A DNA stretch of 64,000 nt from Phenylobacterium conjunctum (GCF_042679085.1 NZ_JBHTLQ010000012.1:28188-92187), one strand, 5' to 3'; positions 42,777 to 51,898 are shown, numbered from the stretch's first letter. Notes: generated by a model not told the origin, from the letters alone. Translations and numbers: made by a program.

Positions 42777-43852
42777 GGCTCGGCCCTCCAGAGCAGGCTG
42801 GAGTCGCCGTAGGAATAGAACCGATAGCCGTCGGCGATGGCGTGGGCGTAGGCGGCCTTCATGGTCTCTGTTCCGGCGAAGGCGCAGACCAGCATGAACA
42901 GGGTCGACTTCGGCAGGTGGAAGTTGGTCATCAGGGCGTCGATAGCCCTGAAGCGATAGCCTGGGGTGATGAAGATCGCGGTCTCATCGGCGAAGGGCCG
43001 TACCTGACCATCTTCGCCCGCCGCGCTTTCCACCAGGCGCAGGGAGGTGGTGCCGACGCTGATCACCCGGCCGCCGGCGGCGTGGGTGGCGTTGATCGCA
43101 TCGGCCGTGGCCTGGCTCACCTCGCCATACTCGGCGTGCATCCGGTGCTCGGCGACATTGTCGACCTTGACCGGCAGGAAGGTGCCGGCGCCCACATGCA
43201 GAGTGACGAAGGTGGTCTTCACACCCCGGGCCTCCAGCCGGGCCATCAGCTCGGGCGTGAAGTGCAGGCCGGCGGTGGGCGCGGCCACCGAGCCGTCGGC
43301 CTGGGCGTAGACCGTCTGATAGTCGGCCCGGTCGCGCTCGTCCTGGGCCCGCTTGGCGGCGATATAGGGCGGCAGGGGCATCTCGCCGCGCTCGGCGATG
43401 GCCAGGTCGAGGTCGGGTCCCGCCAGGTCAAAGGCCAGGACAAGTTCGCCGCCTTCCCGCTTCTCCACCACGGTGGCGTCCAGGGCCCCCAGCAGGCAGG
43501 CGCGATCCTGGGTCTCGCCGAAGCGGATGCGGTCGCCGGGCGCCAGCCGCTTGCCTGGCCGCATGAAGGCGCTCCAGCGGCTGGGCGACAGGCGCTGATG
43601 CAGGGTAGCCTCGCAGACCACGGTGGTCTCGGCCCGATGCCGCACCCCCTTGAGGCGCGCGGGGATCACCCGGGTGTTGTTCAGCACCAGGAGGTCGCCG
43701 GGGCGCAGCTCGTCGGGCAGGTCGTGGACCTGGCGGTCGTCGCGGCGCGGGCCGGGGCCGACGCACAGCATCCGCGCAGAATCCCGCGGCGAGGCCGGCC
43801 GCAGGGCGATGCACGCATCAGGCAGATCGAAATCGAAATCAGCAACTTGCAT
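42773..43852 (-). CDS. queA: S-adenosylmethionine:tRNA ribosyltransferase-isomerase
   Basis: Adds the epoxycyclopentanediol ring to preQ1 in tRNA, the step after Tgt in queuosine synthesis. 359 residues, standard length. Start VADFDFDLPDACIALRPASP, then RPGDLLVLNNTRVIPARLKG, AAPTAGLHFTPELMARLE, VTLHVGAGTFLPVK and AIDALMTNFHLPKSTLFMLV. queA precedes tgt with a four-base overlap, a common arrangement. The ATG at 43852 is clear. Confidence 0.97.
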   Translation of the reverse strand: MQVADFDFDLPDACIALRPASPRDSARMLCVGPGPRRDDRQVHDLPDELRPGDLLVLNNTRVIPARLKGVRHRAETTVVCEATLHQRLSPSRWSAFMRPGKRLAPGDRIRFGETQDRACLLGALDATVVEKREGGELVLAFDLAGPDLDLAIAERGEMPLPPYIAAKRAQDERDRADYQTVYAQADGSVAAPTAGLHFTPELMARLEARGVKTTFVTLHVGAGTFLPVKVDNVAEHRMHAEYGEVSQATADAINATHAAGGRVISVGTTSLRLVESAAGEDGQVRPFADETAIFITPGYRFRAIDALMTNFHLPKSTLFMLVCAFAGTETMKAAYAHAIADGYRFYSYGDSSLLWRAEP

Positions 43853-43918
43853 GAAGGGGCGTGAAGGCCACGCCCAGGGCCGAGCGTCAAGCGTCGCGGC
43901 ATGCTACAGGCCAGCACG

Positions 43919-44899
43919 ATGTCCTGGATTCGACGTGTCCTCGCCGCCCTGACGCCCGGCCTGATGTTCGGGCTGTGCGGCCTCTGCGTCGTCGCCGCGC
44001 TCGCGGCTCTGAAGGGTGGAGACCATGGCCGCCTGGACATCCTGACGCACTTTACGCCCTTCTGGCTCATCGGGTCGCTCATGGCGTGCGCCTACGCCGT
44101 GATCGCGGCCCCGCCTTTGCGGGTTGTGTTCGGCGTGGTGGGGGCTGCGGGTCTGATGGCCAGCCTGTCCCTGATGCTTCCGGAGTACCTGCGCCCGATC
44201 CCCAAGGCCGCCGCAGATGCGCCGGCCCAGCTCAAGGTGATCCAGTTCAACGCCTGGCGAAACAACGCTGACATTAGCGGCACGGCGCGCTGGCTGGCCG
44301 ACCAGAAGGCCGACGTCATCATCATGGAGGAAGCGGAGCCGCCGCTGATCGCAGAGGTCGAGGCGACGACCGGTCTGCACCTCACCTGCCCGAAGTGCGG
44401 CATCTCGATCTATACGCGGGCCAAGCCTCTGAAGGCGCCGAAGGTGACGGAGCCGCCTGGACCGACCGACTGGCGGCTCCGGCCGCCTGTCGCCCTGGCT
44501 CGCATTCCCTTGGCGGGCAAGACAGTCACCCTGGTCGGCACCCACACCGTCTGGCCGACCCAGCCCACCTGGCAGAGGGGCCAGGGCCAGTATCTCGCCC
44601 AGCTTCTGGACCAGCTGCCCCGCACCACGACGGTGCTGGCGGGAGACTTCAATTCCGCCCCTTGGTCATTCGCCCGGCGGGCCGAGGACAAGCTGTTCGG
44701 CCTGACGCGCATCACCCGCGGCGTCTATTCCTGGCCCGCCCGCAGCGTGCTGAAGCCGGAGCAGCCCCTGCCCGCCCCCATCCTGCCGATCGACCACATC
44801 TATGTCGGTTCAGACTTCAAGATCGTTTCGGTCAAGCGCGGCCCGCGGCTGGGCTCGGACCACTATCCCATCGTGGCGGTGGTCTCGCTTCAGCCCTGA
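43919..44899 (+). CDS. Endonuclease/exonuclease/phosphatase family membrane protein
   Basis: From the ATG at 43919 a 326-residue protein with three hydrophobic helices in the first ~95 residues (about 8-28, 45-65, 70-92), then an EEP fold domain: VIQFNAWRNNADISG, IIMEEAEPPL with the metal-binding Glu, LVGTHTVWPTQP, TVLAGDFNSAPWS, and GSDHYPIVAVVSL with the catalytic His. The domain would lie on the periplasmic side. Such YbhP/YafD-like proteins may act on phosphodiesters or lipids; the substrate is unknown. Its last 10 bases overlap the HD gene on the other strand. Confidence 0.88.
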   Translation: MSWIRRVLAALTPGLMFGLCGLCVVAALAALKGGDHGRLDILTHFTPFWLIGSLMACAYAVIAAPPLRVVFGVVGAAGLMASLSLMLPEYLRPIPKAAADAPAQLKVIQFNAWRNNADISGTARWLADQKADVIIMEEAEPPLIAEVEATTGLHLTCPKCGISIYTRAKPLKAPKVTEPPGPTDWRLRPPVALARIPLAGKTVTLVGTHTVWPTQPTWQRGQGQYLAQLLDQLPRTTTVLAGDFNSAPWSFARRAEDKLFGLTRITRGVYSWPARSVLKPEQPLPAPILPIDHIYVGSDFKIVSVKRGPRLGSDHYPIVAVVSLQP

Positions 44900-45453
44900 A
44901 CCAGGGCCTGCAGCTCGCGCTGCAGATTGCCCCGGGCCTGAAGCTCGAAGCTGTCGTGAAAGCCCTGATCCGGGAAGATCCGCTCCGCGGCCAGGAAGCG
45001 CTCCAGAACCGCCGTCCGCCCGAGACGCCAGGCCTCGTCGGGGATATGGGCGTACTCGGCCCGCACATCGCGCGCATACTGGTCATAGTCCGGCGCCGGC
45101 GCGCCCAGAACCGCCAGGTCGATGGAGACCATGAGTTCGCCTAGCCGATCCTCTTCCTCGACCGTGTGACCGGCGGTGAGCAGGATCAGGCGCGCGACCT
45201 CTTCGCGGGCATGGATCGAGGCGTCCAGCTCGCGCAGGTCCCGCCGCGCCATGTCGGCGCTGCGGGCCTCGTTGTCCTTGGCCTGGGGGTCATAGACCGC
45301 GTCATGCCACCAGATCGCCCAGGTCAGCACCTGGCGCTCGCTGTCCATCAGGTCGGGGACCTTGTCCAGCAGGGCCAGGCACTGCTCGATATGCCGGCGC
45401 GTATGATAGCGCCGGTGAGGCTCGGCATAGGCGGCCTCCAGGTCGGGCGTCAC
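44890..45453 (-). CDS. HD-domain phosphohydrolase-like protein
   Basis: A 187-residue helical protein of the COG4339-like HD type. Metal-binding residues: YHTRRHIEQCLALLD near residue 16-25 and the HD pair in WAIWWHDAVYDPQ (about 49-50), with a later LLTAGHTVEEEDRLG supplying another His, and SIDLAVLG with Asp. Bacterial members are predicted metal-dependent phosphohydrolases with unknown substrate. GTG start at 45453 overlaps the cyclophilin stop by four bases (GTGA), so it is probably in the cyclophilin transcript. Confidence 0.85.
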   Translation of the reverse strand: MTPDLEAAYAEPHRRYHTRRHIEQCLALLDKVPDLMDSERQVLTWAIWWHDAVYDPQAKDNEARSADMARRDLRELDASIHAREEVARLILLTAGHTVEEEDRLGELMVSIDLAVLGAPAPDYDQYARDVRAEYAHIPDEAWRLGRTAVLERFLAAERIFPDQGFHDSFELQARGNLQRELQALVQG

Positions 45454-45911
45454 AGGTCGGCCGCGACCTTCATCGAGACGATCTTGCCGGGCGCGCGCGG
45501 CGGCTCACCCTTCGGCAGGGCGTCGACGTGCTCCATGCCCTCAGTGACTTCCCCCCAGACGGTGTACTGGCCGTCGAGGAAGGTGGCGTCGTCGAAGCAG
45601 ATGAAGAACTGGCTGTTGGCCGAGTTCGGGTTCGGGGTGCGGGCCATGGAGCAGACGCCGCGCACGTGCGGCTCGCGCGAGAATTCCGCCTTCAGGTTAG
45701 GCTTGTTCGAGCCAGACGTGCCGGTGCCGGTCGGGTCGCCGCCCTGGGCCATGAAGCCCGGGATCACGCGGTGGAAGACCACGCCGTCATAGAAGCCTTC
45801 GCGGGCCAGTTCCTTGATGCGCTCGACATGGCCAGGCGCCAGGTCGGGGCGAAGCTTGATCGTCACCGGACCGGATTCCAGGGTCAAGACGATAGTGTTT
45901 TCAGGATCCAT
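45450..45911 (-). CDS. ppiB: Peptidyl-prolyl cis-trans isomerase, cyclophilin type (cytoplasmic)
   Basis: A 153-residue compact cyclophilin without signal peptide. Catalytic-core motifs: FYDGVVFHRVIPGFMAQGGD with the active Arg, GVCSMARTPNPNSANSQFFI, and FLDGQYTVWGEVTEGMEHVD. Length and motifs match PpiB-type enzymes, which accelerate proline isomerisation during protein folding. It follows directly after the periplasmic cyclophilin (shared base TAATG) and before the HD gene, so a three-gene operon is likely. Confidence 0.93.
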   Translation of the reverse strand: MDPENTIVLTLESGPVTIKLRPDLAPGHVERIKELAREGFYDGVVFHRVIPGFMAQGGDPTGTGTSGSNKPNLKAEFSREPHVRGVCSMARTPNPNSANSQFFICFDDATFLDGQYTVWGEVTEGMEHVDALPKGEPPRAPGKIVSMKVAADL

Positions 45912-46786
45912 TACTTCACCTCCGAGGGAATTCTGATGGCGCAGGCGGTGAAGTCGGCGCCCATTTCGGCGCGCACGTTTTCGACTTCAGCCTTGAACCA
46001 GGGGCTGTTGGGGTCGATGACCTTGATCTTGGGACGGCTGGCCGCCGGCATGTCCGCCAGCATCTGAACCTTCAGCATCTTGTCCTGCGGCTGCTCCACC
46101 GGCTCGCCCACCTTGATGGCGCGCACGACGTCGAGCCCGGCGATGACGCGACCAAACGCCGTGTAGCGCTTCTCCAGGGACGGATAGGCCTGGCGCATCA
46201 GGAAAAACTGGCTGTTGGCGCTGTCGGGGTCTTCGCCCCGGGCCATGCCGGCGACGCCCGGACAATAGAGCGCCCAGGCCGAGACCTTGCCGTCGGCGGT
46301 CATGGGGGCGAGCATCGAGCTCTGGGTCATGATCGGCAGGGCGCCCATGAAACCGATCTCGGCCACGGTCTGGTCGGCGACCAGCAGGAACGGCGTATCC
46401 GCGCCCTTTCGGAAGGTGAACTCGGCCTTCAGGTCAGGCCGGTCGGTGCCGCCGGTGCCGTCGTCCTTGGGATCGCCGGTCTGGGCCATGAACAGGTCAA
46501 TGACCCGAAAAAAGCTGCGCCCGTCATAAAGGCCGGCGCGGGCGATATCCTTGACCTGGGCCACATGCTTGGGCGCGGCCAGGGGGGACAGCTCGACGAA
46601 CACCCGGCCCTTGTTGGTGTCGATCACCATGACGTTCTCAGGGTCCGGCGTACGCCAGTCATTCGGGCCCGGCGCGCCCGGCGCGGGCGGGACCGCCGGC
46701 GGGGGCGGCGCCTTCTTCGGAGCAGCGTCGGCGGCGGTGGCGAGCGCCAGGGTCGCGCAGGCGGCGAGGAGCAGGTGTCGGATCAT
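45911..46786 (-). CDS. Periplasmic cyclophilin-type peptidyl-prolyl isomerase
   Basis: A 291-residue protein with an N-terminal signal peptide (RHLLLAACATLALATAADA) and a Pro-rich linker, so periplasmic. The cyclophilin domain (~45-235) has GLYDGRSFFRVIDLFMAQTG, GVAGMARGEDPDSANSQFFL and FGRVIAGLDVVRAIKVGE. The usual FHRV is FFRV, so the His of that motif is missing, though the catalytic Arg is kept; a C-terminal extension of about 55 residues follows (KIKVIDPNSPWFKAEVENVR). Activity may be weak. It may assist outer-membrane protein folding. Confidence 0.88.
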   Translation of the reverse strand: MIRHLLLAACATLALATAADAAPKKAPPPPAVPPAPGAPGPNDWRTPDPENVMVIDTNKGRVFVELSPLAAPKHVAQVKDIARAGLYDGRSFFRVIDLFMAQTGDPKDDGTGGTDRPDLKAEFTFRKGADTPFLLVADQTVAEIGFMGALPIMTQSSMLAPMTADGKVSAWALYCPGVAGMARGEDPDSANSQFFLMRQAYPSLEKRYTAFGRVIAGLDVVRAIKVGEPVEQPQDKMLKVQMLADMPAASRPKIKVIDPNSPWFKAEVENVRAEMGADFTACAIRIPSEVK

Positions 46787-46868
46787 GGTTTTCTCCGTAG
46801 CGGGCGACGGCCGTCGCCGCCAGTCCCCGCCCTGCCCCTGCGCCCGGATTCCGGCGACAGATCGGCGA

Positions 46869-47381
46869 TCAGCCTAGTTGTCCGGCCTTGGCCAGCAGCG
46901 CGTCGCGCACCCGCGGGCTCACGAACTTGGAGACGTCGCCATCAAGCTTGGCGATCACCTTCACCAGGCTGGAGGCGATGGCCTGGTGGCGCGGGTCGGC
47001 CATGAGGAACACGGTCTCGATATCGCGATCGAGCTGCTGGTTCATGGCGGTCATCTGGAATTCGTATTCAAAGTCCGCGACCGCGCGCAGGGAGCGGATG
47101 ATCACGCCCGCGCCCACCTTGCGGGCGAAGTGCATGAGGAGGCCGTTGAAGGGGGTCACCACGATCTCGGCCCGCTCACCGACCGCCGTCGGCAGGTGGT
47201 CAAGCTCGGCCTGCAGGATGGCGACGCGCTCATCGAGGGTGAAGAGGGAGTTCTTGCCAGTCTCGACCGCCACGCCCACCACCAGCCGGTCCACCAGCTT
47301 CACGGCCCGGCCGATGATATCCATGTGGCCGTTGTGGATCGGGTCGAAGGTGCCCGGGTAAAGGCCGACGCGCGTGGCCAT
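46869..47381 (-). CDS. coaD: Phosphopantetheine adenylyltransferase
   Basis: Penultimate step of coenzyme A synthesis, making dephospho-CoA. From the ATG at 47381 the protein is 170 residues, as usual; the frame extends upstream but without similarity. Nucleotidyltransferase motifs: VGLYPGTFDPIHNGHMDII with the T/HxGH site, KNSLFTLDERVAIL, GVIIRSLRAVADFEYEFQMT and ISSxLVK-like region ASSLVKVIAKLDGDV. panB, also of this pathway, is in this window. Confidence 0.96.
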   Translation of the reverse strand: MATRVGLYPGTFDPIHNGHMDIIGRAVKLVDRLVVGVAVETGKNSLFTLDERVAILQAELDHLPTAVGERAEIVVTPFNGLLMHFARKVGAGVIIRSLRAVADFEYEFQMTAMNQQLDRDIETVFLMADPRHQAIASSLVKVIAKLDGDVSKFVSPRVRDALLAKAGQLG

Positions 47382-47509
47382 GCGACGTATCCCCCAACTG
47401 TTCTTGATTTCGCGTTTCGCCGGGCGGGCGAGGGAAAGCAAGCCCTAAGTTCACCGTCCGCCGACTGACCTTACGGCGCCGCGGAAGGGTCGGGCGAGCC
47501 CGAGGGGGT

Positions 47510-50287
47510 TCAGCCCTCGGCGCTCTCCTCGCCGCTCTCACCGCCCTCGGCGTCGCCGACATCATCGCCGCCGCCCTGGTCGGCCAGGCGCTCGACGGAG
47601 ACGACGTGCTCGTCCTTGCTGGTGCGGAAGATGGTCACGCCACTGGTGTTGCGGCCGACGATGCGGACCTGGCTGACCGGGGTGCGGATCAGCTGGCCCT
47701 GGTCCGTGACCAGCAGGATCTCGTCGAACTCCTCCACCGGGAAGGACGCGGCCAGTCGGCCGCCCTTCTTGGTCAGGTCCTGGGCCAGGAGCCCCTGCCC
47801 GCCCCGGCCGGTGCGGCGGAACTCGTAGGCGCTGGTGCGCTTGCCGAAGCCCTCGGTGGAGACGGTGAGGATGAACTCCTCGGCCGCGCCCAGATCGGCG
47901 ATGCGGTCAGGCGAGAGGGCGGCCTCTTCGCCGGCCTCTTCGTCGTCCTCGGTCGCCACATCCTCGACCTCCTCGCCCTCGCCGGAAATGGCCCGGCGCA
48001 TGGCGTTGGAGTGCTTCACATAGGCCGCGCGCTCCGCGGGCGAGGCCTCGACGCTGCGCAGGATCGCCATGGAGATCACGCTGTCGCTGTCGGCCAGGCG
48101 CACGCCGCGGACGCCCGTGGAGTCGCGGCCGGCGAACACCCGCACCTCTTCGGTGGCGAAGCGTATGCAGCGGCCCAGGGCCGTGGTCAGCAGGATGTCG
48201 TTCTGGGTCGCGTTGCAGAGGCCGACGCCGACGATGGAGTCGCCCTCGTCCAGCTTCATGGCGATCTTGCCGTTGCGGTTGATCTGCACGAAGTCGGAGA
48301 GCTTGTTGCGCCGGACATTGCCCGAGCGCGTCGCGAACATGACGTCGTACTGATCCCAGGTCGCCTCGTCCTCCGGCAGCGGCAGGATCGAGGTGATGCT
48401 TTCGCCCACCTCGATGGGCAGCAGGTTGATGAACGCCTTGCCGCGCGAGGTCGGGGTGCCGACCGGCAGGCGCCAGACCTTCAGCTTGTAGACCTTGCCG
48501 CCGGACGAGAAGAACAGCACCGGCGTGTGGGTCGAGGCGGAGAAGACGCGGGTGACGGCGTCCTCATCCTTGGTCGACATGCCCGACCGGCCCTTCCCGC
48601 CGCGATGCTGGGTCCGGTAGGTGGTCAGGGGCGTGCGCTTCACATAGCCGCCGTGGGTCACGGTGATGACCATGTCCTCGCGGGCGATCAGGTCCTCGTC
48701 CTCGACGTCGGCGTCGCCTTCGACGATCTCGGTGCGGCGCGGTACGGCGAAGGCGGCGCGGACCTCGACCAACTCCTCGCGCACCACGCCCATGATGTTC
48801 TCGCGCGAGGACAACAGGGTCAGGTGGCCCTGGATGGTGCCAGCCAGCTCGCGGGCCTCGCCGAAGATCTCATCGCGGCCCAGGCCGGTGAGGCGCGACA
48901 GGGTCAGGGCCAGGATGGCGCGGGCCTGTTCGTCGGTCAGCCGGATGAAGGTCTCTTCCACCCGCACGGTGCGCGGGTCGGCGATCAGATCCACCAGGGG
49001 CATCATATCGCCAGCCGGCCAGGCCTTGGCGACGATGCGCTCGCGCGCCTCGGCCGGGTCCTTGGACGAGCGGATGATGTGGATGAACTCGTCGATATTG
49101 GCGACGGCGATGGCCAGGCCGACCAGCACGTGGCCGCGGTCTCGGGCCTTACCCAGTTCGAACTTGGTGCGGCGGACGACCACTTCCTCGCGGAAATCCA
49201 CGAAGGCGACAATCATGTCGCGCAGGCCCATCTGCTGCGGACGCCCGCGGTTCAGGGCCAGCATGTTGACGCCGAAAGAGCTCTGCAGCGGCGTGAAGCG
49301 GTAAAGCTGGTTCAGCACCACCTCGGCCGAGGCGTCGCGCTTCAGCTCGACGACCACGCGCATGCCCTGGCGGTCGCTCTCGTCGCGCAGGTCGCCGACG
49401 CCCTCAATCCGCTTCTCGCGCACCAGCTCGGCGATGCGTTCGACCAGGGCGGCCTTGTTCACCTGATAGGGGATCGCGGTGATGACGATGGCTTCGCGGT
49501 CCTTGCGCAGCTCCTCGATGGTCGCCTTGCCGCGCATGATCACTGAGCCGCGGCCGCTCATCAGGGCGTTGCGCGCCGCCGTACGGCCGATGATCTCGCC
49601 GCCGGTCGGGAAGTCCGGACCCGGCACGAGATCCAACAGTTCGTCCAGGCCGATCTCGGGATTGTCGACATAGGCCAGGCAGGCGTCGACGACTTCGCCC
49701 AGGTTATGCGGCGGAATATTGGTGGCCATGCCGACGGCGATGCCGCCGGCGCCGTTGACCAGCAGGTTCGGGATCCGCGACGGCAGGACCACGGGCTCCT
49801 TCTCGGAGCCGTCATAGTTGTCCTTGAAGTCGACCGTGTCCTTGTCGAGGTCCGCCAGGATGGACATGGCCGCCTTCGTCAGGCGGCTTTCGGTGTAGCG
49901 CATGGCGGCGGGCGGATCGTTGTCCACCGAGCCGAAATTGCCCTGGCCATCGATCAGCAGCAGGCTCATCGAGAACGGCTGCGCCAGGCGCACCAAGGTG
50001 TCGTAGATCGCGAGGTCGCCGTGCGGGTGATACTTACCCATCACGTCACCGACGATGCGCGCCGACTTCACATAGCTGCGGTCGGGCGTGTGACCCTGTT
50101 CGTTCATCGAGAACAGGATGCGCCGGTGCACCGGCTTCAGGCCGTCCCGAGCATCCGGCAGCGCACGGCTGACGATCACGCTCATGGCGTAGTCGAGGTA
50201 CGACTTCTTCAGTTCGTCCTCGATGGCGATAGGGGCGATGCCCCCGCGCCGGCCGTCGTCCGGAGGGGTGTTGTTGTCGTCGCTCAA
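47510..50287 (-). CDS. gyrA: DNA gyrase subunit A
   Basis: Type IIA topoisomerase subunit that cuts and rejoins DNA for negative supercoiling. 925 residues; start codon TTG at 50287. Winged-helix/tower part with catalytic Tyr131 in AAMRYTESRL, and YHPHGDLAIYDTLVRLAQPF; the residue equivalent to E. coli Ser83 is Leu92. The C-terminal beta-pinwheel starts about residue 520 with a GyrA-box-like HRGGKGRSG, and carries an acidic insertion (EDVATEDDEEAGEEAALSP) and an acidic Gly/Glu tail. Both are commonly variable. Confidence 0.97.
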   Translation of the reverse strand: MSDDNNTPPDDGRRGGIAPIAIEDELKKSYLDYAMSVIVSRALPDARDGLKPVHRRILFSMNEQGHTPDRSYVKSARIVGDVMGKYHPHGDLAIYDTLVRLAQPFSMSLLLIDGQGNFGSVDNDPPAAMRYTESRLTKAAMSILADLDKDTVDFKDNYDGSEKEPVVLPSRIPNLLVNGAGGIAVGMATNIPPHNLGEVVDACLAYVDNPEIGLDELLDLVPGPDFPTGGEIIGRTAARNALMSGRGSVIMRGKATIEELRKDREAIVITAIPYQVNKAALVERIAELVREKRIEGVGDLRDESDRQGMRVVVELKRDASAEVVLNQLYRFTPLQSSFGVNMLALNRGRPQQMGLRDMIVAFVDFREEVVVRRTKFELGKARDRGHVLVGLAIAVANIDEFIHIIRSSKDPAEARERIVAKAWPAGDMMPLVDLIADPRTVRVEETFIRLTDEQARAILALTLSRLTGLGRDEIFGEARELAGTIQGHLTLLSSRENIMGVVREELVEVRAAFAVPRRTEIVEGDADVEDEDLIAREDMVITVTHGGYVKRTPLTTYRTQHRGGKGRSGMSTKDEDAVTRVFSASTHTPVLFFSSGGKVYKLKVWRLPVGTPTSRGKAFINLLPIEVGESITSILPLPEDEATWDQYDVMFATRSGNVRRNKLSDFVQINRNGKIAMKLDEGDSIVGVGLCNATQNDILLTTALGRCIRFATEEVRVFAGRDSTGVRGVRLADSDSVISMAILRSVEASPAERAAYVKHSNAMRRAISGEGEEVEDVATEDDEEAGEEAALSPDRIADLGAAEEFILTVSTEGFGKRTSAYEFRRTGRGGQGLLAQDLTKKGGRLAASFPVEEFDEILLVTDQGQLIRTPVSQVRIVGRNTSGVTIFRTSKDEHVVSVERLADQGGGDDVGDAEGGESGEESAEG

Positions 50288-50407
50288 GGGGAGGATTTGC
50301 CGTTAGAATCGGACACGAAATCAGAGTTCGAGTGTTAACATCCGCGTCGGCTCAGGCCAACCTTTCTGAGCCCTTTCCACCGCTTAAATCCCTTTTCCGG
50401 AGCCGCC

Positions 50408-50938
50408 ATGAGACCCGCCCCCATAGCCCTCGCGCTCAGCCTCGCCGCCGCCTCCGCGATCGCCGCAGAAAATCCGCCTACGGCGCAGATTCAGCTCAAG
50501 AACGCGGCCGGCGCCTCGGTCGGTTCGGCCACCCTGCGCCCCGGTCCGGGCGGCGTCCTGCTGCGGGTCGAGGTCAAGGGGCTCGCGCCCGGCTGGCATG
50601 GCCTGCATTTCCATGAGACCGGCGACTGCTCCAAGAGCGATTTCACCTCGGCCGGGGCCCACGTGCACGGCCAGCCGAACAAGGTCCACGGCCTGCTCAA
50701 CCCCGACTTCAACGAGGCCGGCGACCTGCCGAACCTGTTCGTCGGGGCCGATGGGGTCGGCGCCGCTGAAGTGTTCTCGAGCTTTGTGACGCTGACCGGC
50801 GGCAAGGCCGGAGCGCCTGCCCTGGCCGATGCGGACGGCTCAGCCCTGGTCATCCACGCCAATCCAGACGACTATATGAGCCAGCCCATTGGCGGCGCCG
50901 GCGCCCGTATCGCCTGCGGGGTCATTTCCGGCCAGTAG
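50408..50938 (+). CDS. sodC: Periplasmic Cu,Zn superoxide dismutase
   Basis: A 176-residue secreted protein: signal peptide MRPAPIALALSLAAASAIAA, then the SodC fold. Copper ligands in GLHFHETGDC and IHANPDDY; bridging His in SAGAHVHG; zinc-site His in KVHG and Asp in AGDLPN. The third zinc-ligand His found in most family members (HLGD or HVGD) is replaced by Glu in NEAGD. The two cysteines for the disulfide (GDCS and IACGVI) are present. It dismutates superoxide in the periplasm. Monocistronic, divergent from gyrA. Confidence 0.93.
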   Translation: MRPAPIALALSLAAASAIAAENPPTAQIQLKNAAGASVGSATLRPGPGGVLLRVEVKGLAPGWHGLHFHETGDCSKSDFTSAGAHVHGQPNKVHGLLNPDFNEAGDLPNLFVGADGVGAAEVFSSFVTLTGGKAGAPALADADGSALVIHANPDDYMSQPIGGAGARIACGVISGQ

Positions 50939-50952
50939 GCGAGCCCCCGGCC

Positions 50953-51240
50953 CTAGATCACCCCGCCCACGGGCCGGGTGATCACATGGCTGTCGAAGCC
51001 GGCGATCAGCGGCCGGGCCATGGCGATGGTCGCCTGAACGTGCGGGAGGGCTAGCGAGGCCTTGTGATCGGCCTCGCTGTCCCAGACTTCGGTGATCCAG
51101 ATCGCATCCGCATCCCTGGCGTCCGCGGCGATCACATAGCTCTTGCAGCCCGGCATCTCGCCGATCTGGGCCGAGAGGATCGCCAGCAGTTCATCTCGCC
51201 GCCCTTCGGCGGCGCGCATGCATCCGATCAGACCGAACAT
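50953..51240 (-). CDS. Antibiotic biosynthesis monooxygenase (ABM) domain protein
   Basis: A 95-residue ferredoxin-fold protein of the ABM/YgiN kind: FGLIGCMRAAEGRRDELLAI, then GCKSYVIAADARDADAIWIT and EVWDSEADHKASLALPHVQA. Members of this size act as quinol monooxygenases or heme-degrading enzymes, or have no known activity; I cannot choose. It shares one base with the ssb stop (TGATG), so it is translated after ssb. Confidence 0.88.
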   Translation of the reverse strand: MFGLIGCMRAAEGRRDELLAILSAQIGEMPGCKSYVIAADARDADAIWITEVWDSEADHKASLALPHVQATIAMARPLIAGFDSHVITRPVGGVI

Positions 51241-51761
51241 CAGAACGGGATTTCGTCGTCCAGGTCCGCCGAGAAGTCCTCGCGCGGGCCAGAGCCGCCG
51301 CCGCCGCTGCGGCCGCCGCCGGACGAGAAGCCGCCGCCACCGCCGCCCGAATAGCCGCCGCCGTAGTCGCCGCTGTCGCGATCACCACGACCGCCGCCGT
51401 CACTGTCGCCGCGCCCGCCCAGCATGGTCAGTTCGCCGCGGAACTTCTGTAGGACGACCTCGGTGGAGAACTTCTCCTGGCCCGACTGGTCGGTCCATTT
51501 GCGGGTCTGCAGCGAGCCCTCGATATACACCGTCGAGCCCTTGCGCAGATACTGCTCGGCCACGCGAACCAGGTTGTCGTTGAAGATCACGACCCGGTGC
51601 CACTCGGTCTTTTCCTTGCGCTCGCCCGAGCTCTTGTCGCGCCAGGTTTCCGAGGTCGCGATGCGCAGATTGGCGACGCGATCTCCCGAATTGAGGCTGC
51701 GGATTTCGGGGTCGGCGCCCAGATTGCCGACCAGAATGACCTTGTTGACGCTGCCCGCCAT
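51240..51761 (-). CDS. ssb: Single-stranded DNA-binding protein
   Basis: A 173-residue SSB. OB-fold at 1-112 (NKVILVGNLGADPEIRSLNS, ATSETWRDKSSGERKEKTEW, YIEGSLQTRKWTDQSGQEKF), then a Gly/Arg/Ser-rich disordered linker, and the conserved acidic tip DLDDEIPF that recruits partner proteins. Needed in replication, recombination and repair. Length is typical of Alphaproteobacteria. ATG at 51761. Confidence 0.97.
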   Translation of the reverse strand: MAGSVNKVILVGNLGADPEIRSLNSGDRVANLRIATSETWRDKSSGERKEKTEWHRVVIFNDNLVRVAEQYLRKGSTVYIEGSLQTRKWTDQSGQEKFSTEVVLQKFRGELTMLGGRGDSDGGGRGDRDSGDYGGGYSGGGGGGFSSGGGRSGGGGSGPREDFSADLDDEIPF

Positions 51762-51898
51762 GTCGATGTCCTGTGGTTTCCGTAGAATGCGGGCAAATCG
51801 CCCTGGCGCACGCTACGCCGGGCGTTCGGCATGGGCAACCACGTTTGTTCCGCCTTTGTTCACTTTTGGCGGTTTCGTCCACAGAACCTTTGAGGCGG

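Noticed and set aside
47606..49546. Open frame of 646 codons opposite gyrA
   Set aside because: Shadow frame; the sequence is His/Asp/Gly-rich without family signature.
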